A stretch of DNA of 64,000 nucleotides from Pampus argenteus (lineage: Eukaryota; Chordata; Actinopteri; Scombriformes; Stromateidae): the NCBI GenBank assembly GCA_036937835.1, contig CM072873.1, forward strand, positions 14,682,001-14,746,000, in the 5' to 3' direction. The notes under the pieces are model-generated. The model did no database searches, was not told the origin of the DNA, and saw nothing but the letters and a program-made list of their open reading frames with translations. Below are positions 21,045 to 33,000 of the stretch, piece by piece. Positions within the stretch are counted from its first letter, which is position 1, and each line of letters starts with the position of its first letter. The translations under genes and the position numbers were made by a program.

Positions 21045-22214
21045 CTGTCACCTAGAGCTGGGCGGTATGACCAAAAATTGATATCACGGTATTTTTTTAA
21101 ATTATCACGGTATAACGGTATTTGACGGTATTTTTTTTTTTCGTGGATGTTTACATGTTAACCCCAATTCCTAATTGTTTAGAGAATACTTAGTGCAGGA
21201 AATTACCCTGGTTTGAATAGTCCGACAAAAGAATTGAGTGCCAAGCACTCAAAATTGTAATGAGGTGCAGAAATCAGAATGCATGACACAGACTGTTGCA
21301 GTCACAATACAGAATTCTTTATTGTGCAACTTGAAAACATCAAAGCTGACTGCAATGTAAGAGATGTATCCCTTCTTAAACAACCACACCTTCTTAAACA
21401 ACTTGCATTCATACATATTTTTTTTCAAATGGAGGTGTGTAGGCCTACACACATTTAAACAAATAATAAAAAGTAAACAAAGTATGCAACTTGCATAATA
21501 GTATTGCTAAAATTCAGGAGCAGTGCACTGTATTCAAATATCAAAAACATAAGTGCAACTTGGCTAGGAGGCCTATTCTGTACTATAGAAACAATACACA
21601 CATGTAAACAAATAATAAAAAGTAAACTTAAGTATGCCACTTTCAAAAGTAACACCATATTCAAGTATCAAAACTGTAACAGAAAGTGCTTTGTGCTGCA
21701 GTGCCAACGTTACGCAGAGATTGGGGAGAAGATGCAGCTTTTACTTTCATGCAATCTTCGTATACCAGGATATGATTGTGGCGGAGGTGGTGAAGCAAGT
21801 TGCTTGTGTTCCCTCCTGCAGCTAAAAACATTAGCTCGACAACGCTTACAGATGATGCGTGTTTGATCCGCGTCAGATTTTTTAAAACCGAAGTATTTCC
21901 AAACAACAGAAACGGCTACCTTTTTCGGAATGAGTTCTGTGTCTGTGTCATTTTCATCATTCATGCTCACCGCTCAACTCGCTATTACTACCCTAGTCTT
22001 TGCCACTACTACGCTCTCCTGCAGAGTTGGCTTGTTTGGTGTAACACTGAAAAACAGCCCCCGCTCAATCTACCGCTGTGCGACGTTCCGCCGCTCTGTG
22101 TAGCCTACATATGCGCGCGCATACGGTATGCGGTAAATGAAAGATTCATATCATAAAAATAAAAATTACCGGTTTACCGGTTCAAAAGGTATACCGCCCA
22201 GCCCTACTGTCACC
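21045..22214 (-). mobile_element. non-autonomous hAT transposon with 8-bp target-site duplications
   Basis: The element spans 21053-22206 (1154 bp) between identical 8-mers CTGTCACC at 21045-21052 and 22207-22214, the duplication length typical of hAT insertion. Its ends are inverted repeats: TAGAGCTGGGCGGTAT on the left and ATACCGCCCAGCCCTA on the right, with one mismatch. Subterminal acggtat motifs repeat at both ends. Inside, on the minus strand, is a decayed BED zinc-finger start of a ZBED-like transposase (21661-21970). The catalytic domain is absent, so it would have needed a transposase supplied elsewhere. Two related A-rich segments lie 149 bp apart (from 21453 and 21602). Confidence 0.93.
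21661..21970 (-). pseudogene. BED zinc-finger fragment of a hAT (ZBED-like) transposase, frameshifted
   Basis: From ATG at 21970 the frame reads VAVSVVWKYFGFKKSDADQT, then IICKRCRANV. It then continues in a second frame with GGNTSNLLHHLRHNHILVYE. Together they supply the BED finger ligands CxxC and HxxxxH. The frames are separated by what looks like one extra T in a T run near 21826-21834. The rest of the transposase (RNase H-like domain) is missing. In intact relatives the finger binds the transposon ends. Confidence 0.85.
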
Positions 22215-22835
22215 ACACTGACTTAAGAATAGCTGCAGGTACAGTATGTGTCAAAGCTTTAAAAAAAGAAGAGAGCACAGGATGAATATATACAGTAGAG
22301 AGCAGAGAGAGAGCAGAGGGGAGGGAGATGGAGTGAAGCAGCATTCAAAGCTTAGGCATGAAAAAAACTGCTGCAGTCAGGAGAATTCCTCACTAACATC
22401 TGCTTCTCATTCCAACAATGGCGGCCTTTGATTCCTAATGCACACAACGAGCAGCACGGCCACCGTCTCCATGTGCCCACAAACTGCATCCCCTGACAGC
22501 ATCCTTAAACCTGGAGCAACACACATTAACTGTAATCCCTGGAACAGGCTCGGATCTGGAGCTAAATAGTGTTTGCACATAAGTCTTATTCAGTTTAACT
22601 AACCGAATTTGTCTTAATCCACTTCAGAACTACATGAATGGGTTTACTGCATCAGGACCATTCAGGCAGAGTCACTTACAGTAGTCAGGTGTCAGTGTCA
22701 GGTACAGAAAAGCCTGGTCAACTGATTATATTCTTTTTCCTCAATAAGAATATTTACTTTGACCTTTTGGCTGTATTACCTCTATAACCATCTATTTGCT
22801 GTCTCTCTGTTTGTGTCTGTCATGAATATATGATT

Positions 22836-23018
22836 CAGAGCTGCAACTAATGATTATTTTCAATTTATCAAAAAAATTTATGATTTTCTTCATTTATACA
22901 TATATATTATTTGGTTGCTAAGAGGTCAGAAAATTGTGAAGATGACCATTCATTTGATTATCAATTGCTGATTAATTTTCAGATGATCTATTAATCAATG
23001 AATCCTTTTAGTTCTAAC
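22836..23018. repeat. GCAAC-ended teleost interspersed repeat, shorter copy
   Basis: Starts cagagctgcaactaatgatt and continues with gattaattttcagatgatc and ttaatcaatgaatc, the typical AT-rich motifs of the family. Its right end is degraded. Confidence 0.65.
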
Positions 23019-25188
23019 AGTTATAATTTTACTTTCATGTGTCCTCCATTAAGTGCTTAGAGTAAGATACCCTGTGAATGTTTTAATTGCTATATTAATA
23101 AAGTTTAGTTACGATGGCATATGAAAACTAAACTAAAAACTAAACTATACTATAACTAAACTCTACTAACTACTATCTAACCATAATATCCAATTCAATT
23201 CTATATTTTCTAACTTTTTATTTCTTAGAATTGAACTTGTGTAAAATCTAATTTCCACCAATCAGGAAGGAGGCCTGTAGATGATGACACAAATCAAAGG
23301 ACATGACTTTTATAAATAGTGCCAACGACTGGATCTGAGAGGGAACAGGTCATTTTTCCCCCTCAGCTTCCAGCCAAGAGATCTGTTTATTCAGCTGATA
23401 AGAAATGTTGCTGAGCTGACAAGTAGCTTTAAATCACATTGTCACAAGATGGCATTAGCCTTCACAGTGAGGCCCGTCAGCCAATGAAAAAATAAACAGG
23501 AAAAGCATGTTAGCATTTGGTGACATGCTTGACCACCAGAACCACTAATTCTGGATTGTCTAAATATCTATTTTGGATTTTGGCTGGCTTGTCATGATGT
23601 CAGGAAGTGGCTGTGATTATGCATCAGAAACATACTCATATGAGTATTGTGCTTGGCAAACCTGCTTTGACTCTGATAATGCTGTCTTTTATATATTTGT
23701 TTTTCTCTGCCGTCAGCAGACTATAGAGGGTATAAACAAATAACTGTGTCACTTGCTGATATTAATAGAGAATTGAGCATGTTTCCCTTCTCCCCTATAA
23801 ATACCTGGATGCCCTGTGGGTGTTTTTAGCCTTTAAGCCTAATCTCGGGCAGACAGAAAACACACTACACTATTTAAAACCGTGATTCCCATGATCCTTT
23901 GCATGTAAGATCATCTAGCAGATATTTGTATGTTGACAGAATGCCTTCTCTATTTCCAGCCAGCTAGCAGGAGGGTAAGCAATGTGTTGTTAGTTCAGAG
24001 TCATGCTAAAATACATTTTTTTAAAAAGCTACTGATTAAATGTTGGATAATAATTATGGTAATTATCAACAACACAGACATACCCAGTAAATATAAGAAC
24101 ATAATCTATAGGTTTGCTCGTGCAAGTCCAAGATCTGAGAAGTCAATTCTTGGGTGTCACTCAAACACATATTAAATGTCATGCTCATTCACTGCTGAAG
24201 GTCAGCTGCATGCTACTGTAATGTTGGTATATAATTCACAGAGTCAAGTCAAGGAGTGGATGGTGGGTAGCCTCAGGCTCGAACACAACTCACATGGTAA
24301 ATACAGCTGCAATATTTAGTGCACATTATCTGAATTCACTGGAGACGTGATTTCACTAGAAAGATATTTGAAAGACTTCATTTAGCTTTTGACTCTGGCT
24401 TCCTTTGTCCTCAAATCACTCCAGATTAAGAAACTGAAGCTTCTTCCTGCTTGATGAGTCACTCTCATTCTTGATGGAGATATAATAATGAGAAAGTCTT
24501 CAGTAACAACTTTACAAATGCCAGCACACCTTCTCAATTACCACTGTATAAATTGCTGTCATTTCCCAGGGCTGTCAATTAAAATATCAGCTATTCACAT
24601 CAACTGGTTACATCTATCCAATAGCACAGTGACACACCTCCATCATTAGCCTACCACCGTGTTGCTGTCTTTTTAAATATATTTCTCTCTTTCTCTGCCT
24701 TTAGTGTGTTCATGCTGCTATTATTTATGCCTCCACTTTCCCATCACAACCTTACTTCTTCTTCACAACCAGATTCTTTAGTTTCATACATATATAAAGA
24801 AGTTCTGTGGTTCAGAATAGTGCCAAAGGAAAGGGTTGTCTGACGGCTGGGTGAAGCGATAAAGCTGTTCTTTATATAGCATACACTTACACTGATATTT
24901 TAGGTGAGCATTTATTTAGGTGGCTAAAATACATTTTGCTTTTGTCCCCGTCCGCAGCAGTACATTGCTCTGCTTCTGTGCCGCTACTCCAGTCTGCTTC
25001 TCCACACGTTTGACCCATAATCTACTGTAGGTAATACTTACCTATGACTATGCATAAGTACCTCATAAAACCCCACTTCAAACAATCTGAACTAATCCTT
25101 TAAGATCATTTACCTTTATGGAAAAATGATTTCAACATTAATGACATCTGGCTTCCATGTGGTTTTGTCCAATGAGTGAGAGCATACG

Positions 25189-25220
25189 CACACACACACA
25201 CACACACACACGCACACACA
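25189..25220. repeat. (CA)n microsatellite
   Basis: About 15 CA units with one cg interruption. Confidence 0.95.
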
Positions 25221-28200
25221 TGTATCTCAAACCGCCGGCACTGCCAGACATGTTTGAACAGAGTCAGCAGTCGCTCCCTTTGCTCCCCGCCCAGCATTCA
25301 GGACTGGACTGTGCATGAGTAACTCTGCAAAACTAGCAATTGCAGTGCAACACACCACGGAGATGTCAACCCGACCATTACGTATGCTCAAAATAGAGCA
25401 AACAGCCTTAAAAGAGAGGGTTAAAAAGGGGCTGTAATTATACAACACCCCAACCAAACCCTGTTGTTTTGTTTCAAGCGGAGATCTTCCATTTTGAGTG
25501 AAAAGGTGATTTGATCTGTTTCCTGTGTGCAGCTTTTGTAGCAGGATTGTCTCCTATTGTTTACACTGTCACGCCTGAGGAGTCACAAGACTGAAATGTG
25601 GTGTGGTTTTCTTTTTCTTCAGAAAAAGCGTTTTAACTGTGCAGAAAGTTTTTTGCTGCACTCCACAAAGCTGAAATAAAAAAACCTGTAAATGTTTGAA
25701 GCTTGGCAGAATGTGTAACAACATACAGCTGTATGAATTCACATCTCCCAGTCACTTGGTGGTGTTAGAGCATCCACAGCCTACAGCAAAACTAAAATTA
25801 GACTGACAGTAGGATTTACAGGTATGGTACCTAGACTGAACCTGGGTCTCAGTAGCATGCCACCAATTCTACCAAAATCAGCAAAAAAAATATATCCTTC
25901 AGGAAACACTGAGGGCGTTAGTGTGAGATAAGCTGATAATACCCTCAGGGGATACTGACAGGTTAAATCTCTCTGGTCCACTTCCTTGAATGTTTCAGAA
26001 GCCAAGCAAGCAGAGGAAAAAACACACAATCCAAGGATAAGTGAGAAAGGGAGACAAATGCAGGAAGAACTGACCCATTTTTTCTTCTGTCCCCTTTGGT
26101 GCACTTGAGACATGGATATGAAGAGTCGTGCAACATCCCTGCAGTTACAGGAAAAGCATGTAACTCTGATGGTGGTTTCATGTAGTCGCTTAAAATCAGT
26201 GTTTGTGCAGTGTTATGCGCATCATTTTCAGGCCAAACAAGTCAAAACACACAGTTATCTTTGAAATATTCAGTCACCACTCTGTAATCCTGCTGTTTTC
26301 TTAACACTTTAAAACCTGACTTTACTGAGATACAAAGTCTGCATCCAAAAGCAGTCTCATGAGCGAGATTGTGTTGATTGATAGCAGTGGAGATCCCAGG
26401 GCACCTGTATAGCTTACACCAAGAAGAACATCTAACTGCACACACACCCTCATACTGTAGACTGTAGTGGAGATAAGCAATAGGATGGTAAGAGATAGAG
26501 TTCCTCGATCTCTCACAGTAACAGTAATCTCATACTTTCTCATGGAGCTGTGGCACCCTCCTTCCTCACTTACATTGTTCTGAGACTCTTCTCTTTCACC
26601 TTATCTTCTACTAACAAGGCCGAAGGCAGATTAAGTGCTAAATTCAGGAGGGAGCATTTTATAAACAGGCTTCTGAAATGATATGAAAATCTCCTCTGAG
26701 GGTGTATCAGGCTTCCCAGGAAGAATTTGCATTGTGAGAAGAAGATTATGTAAAATGCATAAAATAGGTTATCACCCATTACATTTGTACAGCACCACAG
26801 ACACATCTTCAGTTCAAATACTGTGTTTAACAGTTTTTGTATCCACTACAGAGTTTTAACATCAGAGAAAGCCAGCCCTGGGGCAAAGGTTTTAGTTACT
26901 AGCTTTTGATGCTGAGTGTAATACTGCAGAAATAGCATGTATGTGATAAGCAATGCCATATTTCATGTGTGGTTTCTACGTGACAACACAGTAACATGGT
27001 AAAAAAGTTCCAAGATTGCACAACATCAGTTAAAAGGGGGATTGCCATGTGCAGTTATGGGCCATCCCATCACACATTCCTACCCAAATTCATCTGAATG
27101 AGTCACTGACACACTCACGCCAACCATCTTTGTTTCACGTTTCCTTTTTGTTTCCTACTCGAGCAGTGCTCTTCCTGTCCAGACAGCACCTGCACCATAT
27201 CTCTCTCTTGGCTCCCATTCACTTTGCTCTGTTACACCAGTGAGCCAAAACACAAAAACATGCTTTGTTTTTCTTCCGTTTTCCACTACAGCTGGAGTGG
27301 AGACCTGAGCAGCAGGTCATATATGTTGAAGAATAGGCCACACAAGGTAGCTTGTGTACTGGATAAGCTTCAATTGTTAACAATCCTTACAGGGGGGGTG
27401 CGTTTCCTGACAGGAGCTGATGTCTGCAGAGCAAGCAGAGTCTTGATTTAATTTGTACATTTCTAATTTGAGAAACGCAATAAAGAGTATTGTGCAAGTC
27501 AGTACATTGTGCAACAAGGTTTATTACAGTAACGATTTGGCATAGGACATATGAGTGAGAGAGTAGTTAAACAACTGCAGGACACAAGTTAAACTGGGTA
27601 GGGGTACAGATAATTGGGTTTATAAGTAAAATTATTTAGATACAGCTCAAGCCATCTGATTAATTTAAAATTACTGCATCCTATCAATATCAAAGTTACA
27701 CTTGAAAAGGAAAACCTGAGGATTTTCATTCCCTTTTTTGTCCCTGATTGCTTTCTAGTCTAATGTTAAACAGAGGAGGAAATTGTTGGCATTCCTGAGT
27801 ACCAACAAAACAACTTTGCAGTTTGGTCAAAGTGATGGCAAAGCAGCTCCAAACAGGATTGCTTAGGATGGTTTACACTTCATTTAGTGCCAGTCAGGCA
27901 CTGACATCAACTAAAAAGGTGACGTTGCTCGATGTATGGGACGTTAGTGGCGTGGTAATTACATAACAATAACAGAGGGGATAATTACGGTTTTCAGATA
28001 TTGTTTGTTAGTGTCATTAGCCAACCACTAAAGACATTCCTACACGGCGTATAGAGCACCAGACTAGATTTTGGGTCACAATAGAAACATAAAAAAGTGA
28101 GCAAACATTTAAAGTAATAACATCCTGTCAAACAAGTTATCTATAATTTACAAGGTGGAATATGTAAAAAGCGTAGAGGTAAAGACAGACTGCCAGGACT

Positions 28201-28441
28201 AACAGAAAAAACACTCGACCTGCTGGCTCATATTTTCGTGGCAACATTCCTTGTAAAATATCCTGGCCGCATCACCGTTGGTGAGGTAAGAATCAACACA
28301 ACTCAGCTGCCCCAACATGGCTTTATAACGGCTTCAAATGTGTTTAAAACACTCACATTATTAAATGACAGTTGATAAATGATAATAACGTATACAAACA
28401 ACTTCACGTTTAAACATTTAAATGGGTTCCAGTTGCTGAAA

Positions 28442-28449
28442 TGACGTCA
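28442..28449. promoter_or_regulatory. CRE palindrome TGACGTCA
   Basis: A perfect full CRE in context aaatgacgtcacag, close to two consensus splice donors of opposite strands (28546/28541 and 28758/28759). It may mark a promoter. Chance occurrence is possible. Confidence 0.35.
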
Positions 28450-28546
28450 CAGCCACTGCTAGCAAAAAGTCGTAACCGTTAAGATTCCTAGCGCGAAGAA
28501 ATAAAAAAAAAAATGGTTGGTTAAAGATATTCAAAGCAAAACTCAC

Positions 28547-28800
28547 CTTTAATGAGAAAACAAGTTATTCCCTTAAATAATGTTAATCCACAGTGTTTGC
28601 GTTCTTTTGGGCAAGCAGAGAGAAAGCAAAAATCCACACTTGGGGTAAAAAAAAGGACTTCAGTAAGTTTCGGAGAAGAGTCGTCAGCCGGATGCCTCCG
28701 ATGGGAGCCACATTCTGCCCCGCTGGAGCCGTAACAACCAGATAGGAATACATGTGCGGTGAGTGGGAGCGTACAAGGAGGGAACCGGGATGAAGATTGA
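28547..28800 (-). other. frmd6: possible untranslated first exon of frmd6
   Basis: The minus strand reads TCTCATTAAAG|GTGAGTTTTG with the donor just below 28547, in a locally GC-richer stretch. It could splice to the acceptor at 17717. A competing consensus donor exists on the plus strand (TGTGCG|GTGAGT after 28758), so an antisense transcript is equally possible. The upper boundary is not defined. Confidence 0.28.
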
Positions 28801-29729
28801 GATTTCATACTTGCCTAAAATCAACAATTCGGAGTCAAATAGACATCGTGGTAGCGTAAAATAAGATTAATAGGTAGTTAATAATATATTTGATCTTGTT
28901 AGTGTGTTTTATACCCTTTAATGTTGAGAAATGCTGTGATATTGTAAGTGTGACCCCCCCCCAGTGGCTGTCGGATTTGGTATCGCCCACGGCTGCCTCT
29001 CATTCCATTCCTCCCGACAGTGCTGGACTGGATCTCTGCAGCATTAATTTTGGAAGTCAGCGGCTGGGAGAAATAGTACTGGCGTCGCCCGTATGTATTA
29101 AAAACGTGCTCAGAAAAGTTTAGTGCTGTTTATTTTTACGTCAAGATCACCAACACCCTGCACCTCATCTAAACCCAGATGAAAAAAAGCAGTAACCTTG
29201 TCATAAATCTTACAAATAACCAGTTATAAAATATAAAATAAAGCCTGTCATAAGATAATTTTGAATTTAAGAAGCAGTTAAACACATTTTAAGTGTCTGC
29301 AAATATTGACAGTCAAGTAAATAAGAATTGACTTTAATTCAATAGTGTTAACTGATTTACAATAAGGTCTTTGATTGGCCTACTTGTTAGATATTACAAC
29401 ATAAAGACTTTACTATACCTAGAAAATAAAATAATAAAATACCTAATTATTTTAAAGAATACGCAAGCAGAAAAAGAGATATTTGATGCATACTAACATG
29501 TTTTGTACTTCTCACTTATAATACAACAAGTACAGTTGGTGGAGAAAATAGGAATGAGGGAAGCAGAGAGGAAGGTATAATAATAAATAATCAGCAGCTA
29601 TTCATACAGAAAGAAAAATGTAAGGCCCTGAGTGGACGCCAGCTGTGCTATATTAATAAATGTACACATGATTAATTTCCAATGTTTATTAAGATAAATT
29701 GCGTGCATATTGGATCCTCACATGTCTCC
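28801..29729. other. intergenic, nothing recognised
   Basis: AT-rich, with a C9 run near 28954 and a GC-richer patch at 28960-29095. I see no coding signal. Confidence 0.5.
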
Positions 29730-29960
29730 TAGAGACCATCCTCCCCCTTCATGATGTCAGCCATTGGTTTAAAAGTGGGGAGAGCCCCTCTTTGTTGACA
29801 TGGTGACCTGTAATTAGTGCTCGGGGGCCTGGACTCTGCCCTGACTGCTTGTCAGAGGGAGAAATGGAGTGCCAAACATGAAAAGGGGCGCGGAAGTGAA
29901 GCTGGTCAAGCCAGGCTAAAACCCCTCTGGCCCAGACTGCTTTGAAGTGACATCAGAAAG
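29730..29960. promoter_or_regulatory. non-repetitive complex island, candidate regulatory element
   Basis: A GC-balanced, high-complexity stretch in AT-rich surroundings with a homeodomain-like core (tgtaattagtgc) and the block gacatggtgacctgtaatta. It is not open in any frame and not obviously repetitive. This is inferred only from composition. Confidence 0.25.
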
Positions 29961-30564
29961 GGACCTGTGAACAACAAAGCTACCCTGAGACCATTATCTT
30001 AAAAAAAAACAAAAAAAAACAGACCATAAATCCATAACCTCTGGATCAGACACTGAACTGATCAGGTTACTGTTATGTCCAGAAGTGAGAAATGATGATT
30101 CAAAATGTAAATATTAACATAATTTGGTGGATAATTTGGAGTGACACACAGTATCAACATGTATGATGCCCCAATAAAATAGCTTTAACCTTGACAATTC
30201 TAACTAGTTAGAACTAACTGTTTTATTCATAATAATGAATGGTGAATTGTTCTTCTTCTACAGCGAGTCCTCTAGAACTACTAAACACACTCCAAAACCA
30301 CTGTAACAAACGTCACTCCAAACGTAACTCACCTGACATGTACTTCAGCTTATATCCCCCTACTTTCTCCCTCTAAAACCACAGAGTGCTTCCAGTCTTT
30401 GTCTGCATCCTCCCTGTCTTGATTTGATTAGCTTTTTTTTCCTGTCGGGCTGGAGATGCAGCGGGGAGCAGTTTGGGCTTTTTGTTGTGGCAGTATCTGA
30501 CTAATTGAAATAACTCCCTCTGCGTTTCTGTCTCCCCATGGTAAAATGAGTACCCCCCCCCCCC

Positions 30565-30597
<33 letters not shown>

Positions 30598-30804
30598 AGT
30601 TGTCAGCCATCATGTCGAGTCCTTGCCATCAGCCCTTCTCTTAGCCTAATGTGATACATGCAGTACATGCCGCTACTCTCAACATCCACGTTTTTTCTTT
30701 TTTTTTTTTTTTACACAAACTCGTTTTGCTGTAACACTGTAAAAAAGGGAAGTAATGATTCAACTTACCACCATTTATTGTAATAATTTAATAAATTTGA
30801 GACA
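29961..30804. other. intergenic with simple repeats
   Basis: Contains A runs at 30000-30020, a C13 run fused to a (CA)n tract at 30553-30592, and a T run at 30697-30712. Nothing else is recognised. Confidence 0.6.
30553..30592. repeat. C13 run followed by (CA)n
   Basis: A homopolymer joined to a dinucleotide repeat, giving Gly- and Val/Cys-rich artefact frames on the minus strand. Confidence 0.95.
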
Positions 30805-31130
30805 AAATATATGTGGATACCTGAACATTACATCCATATGTGACTATTGAACATCTAATTCCAAAACCATGCGTGTAAACTTGGCTGCAGGGGGTTGCAT
30901 TGTTGCAGTTCATCCCAAAGGTTGGATGGGGTTGAGGTCAGGGCTCTGTGCAGGCCAGTCAAGTTTTTCCACACCAAACTGCAAAGATCGTTGCTTTATG
31001 GACTTGGCTTTGTGTACGGGGCCATTGTCATGTTGAAAGAAAGAAGAAAGGACCTTCACTGAACTTTTGCCACAAAGCTGGAAGCTCACTATGGTCCAAA
31101 ATATCACTGTATGCAGAAGGATGTGGACAG
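30805..31130 (-). mobile_element. Tc1/mariner transposon relic
   Basis: The minus strand encodes the C-terminal DDE region of a Tc1-like transposase: FFQHDNGPVHKAKSIKQRSL then LDWPAQSPDLNPI, a signature of the family. The left part (gtggatacctgaacattaca, ccaaaaccatg) matches the terminal region of the same fish element, with an internal deletion between. No intact ends or start codon remain, so it is a fossil. Confidence 0.85.
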
Positions 31131-32702
31131 GGGTTACAGGTAACCACCAAAATATGATGCCATATAATAGTTGTGTGGTCGCCTTTTTGTATTTGGGAGT
31201 TGGTGTGGTGCTGTTAGAAGCCATGCATTCCCCACATTTACTGGAAACGTTCTTGTGTCTGCACACTAGACAACAGTGCTTATTTGAACTAAACCTGATT
31301 ATTTTTCCTTTGCCTTTGTGAAAGAATGTGTTTAAATTGTTGCAGTTTGAATGTGACAACAAACGTGTTTTTTGAAATCTAAGAAGCCATGCAATCAAAG
31401 CTCAGCAGATGTTGTGTAATTGTGGTCATTTGGTGCTTTGTTGTGTAAGGATACATACTAGTCTTAGTCTCGCTGTTTTGAAAACTTTCTGAATGATATC
31501 GCCTGGCATGTTTATTTAATAGTGAATGAGTTTAGATGAAGATCTATTCAATATAAGGCAGATGGCTGGTCAGTTGCATGAGATCCGCGATTCAATATTC
31601 TCACCCCTCAGGGAAATATCAGGGAAATAGGGGAGGGGTTTCTGTTTGAAAGATAAATTGCAAAGTGTTATGGTGAAGGGAAAGCTATAAGGTGCACTCC
31701 AGAGTACAATCATTTTGTTGGAGTGCAGCACTGTAGCAGATCACTTGAAAGTTTTAAGAGTGAAGTTCCTCATCTTGCAATATTGAGAGGAAAAAAAAAT
31801 GCAGCAGTAATTCTAAAGCCCTGGTGCGCTATAAAGTTCGTTAAAGAACAGTATTACTGTGAAATGAAACGTACTGAGATCCCTGCAGACATACAGATAG
31901 ATGAGGGAATCGATTGAAGTTATTGTGCAACATCCTTCTTCAGATGCTGTCCATTCATTTCTCTATGGCTTTTTTTTTAGCACAAATAATGGAGCATGGG
32001 ATTAGGCAGCTAGTTATGTTCTCTAATTATTATACACACAAAACTGTTGCGATGCAGTTTTTGATAGTAAACGCCATATTTCCCCCTTTCCCCCTAGATT
32101 TGAACATAGCTTGTTCTCATTATTAATAAAGAGTGATTCACCAGCAGCACCTTGACCTTTTTTTTTTTCATTGTTTAGCAGAGACAATCGCTCCTGTGTC
32201 GCTGAAACAAAAGGGTCAAGCATTTGCCAAAGTCATACTCACATCTGCATAGTCACCAGACATTTCTCAATGCTCTTCTCACTGGAAGACGGACGGGGCA
32301 GCACAGACGACAACAGGGGGAGAGGGAGAGTGGAAAATATAAACAAAGAGAAAGAAAGTGAAAGAGTAATGAAGGGGGGTTGGAGGAGTGCGGGTCACCA
32401 GATGGTACAGTGAAAAGAATACACAATGGTAACACTACACTGCTTTCATTCAGTGTTGCTTATGTAAGCCTATACCGCAATACTATTATACACAGTTCAG
32501 ATGCAGAGTGTAGGGTTATGGTGACGTTACCAGTCTGGGATATCGTTTGCAAAACCATCACATGAGGATAGTTCAAGAAGAAACAGTATTTTATTTAAAG
32601 ATACAGGTAGATATTGGTGTATCAATATATACAATTTTATACATAATGATTTTCAGATTGTCAGAATAAAACTTTAAGACTTAAGCCTAAAGGATAAACA
32701 AC
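31131..32702. other. intergenic, nothing recognised
   Basis: Sequence next to the Tc1 relic with no coding signal; T runs at 31971-31978 and 32160-32168. Confidence 0.55.
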
Positions 32703-33000
32703 CAGGGCTGCAACTTACACTTATTTTTTGTTTTGTTGATTAATCAATGAATTTCTGCCTCCAAAAAAATATTTAAAAATATTGGTTGTAATTTCATAGA
32801 GCTCATGGTGATGTCCCAAAATCCCAAGATATTCAGTTTGCTATCACGTGTGACACAGAAAAGCCTCAAATCATTGCATTTGAGAAGCTGTAACCAGCTA
32901 ATGTTTAACATTTGTGCTTAAAAATGACTAAAGCCATTATTTGATTGTCAAAATAGTTCATGATTAATATTCTGTCAATCAAATAACCAATCAATTGTTA
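32703..33000. repeat. GCAAC-ended teleost interspersed repeat
   Basis: Starts cagggctgcaacttacactt, contains gatattcagtttgctatcac, and ends in gattaatattctgtcaatc-like sequence. It is the same family as 6672-6963. Confidence 0.7.

Larger units (their letters stand above)
22215..28441. other. upstream of frmd6, no gene seen
   Basis: Apart from the repeat at 22836-23018 and the CA tract at 25189-25220, I see only AT-rich sequence. No open frame shows a family I recognise. Confidence 0.5.

Noticed and set aside
28521..28808. 95-codon minus-strand frame at the possible promoter
   Set aside because: It runs through the splice donor at 28546 and has no recognisable domain; better explained as an untranslated exon or chance.
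30910..31398. 162-codon minus-strand frame as a gene
   Set aside because: Only its C-terminal part is transposase-like; the rest is unrelated sequence without a start, so it is a transposon fossil.
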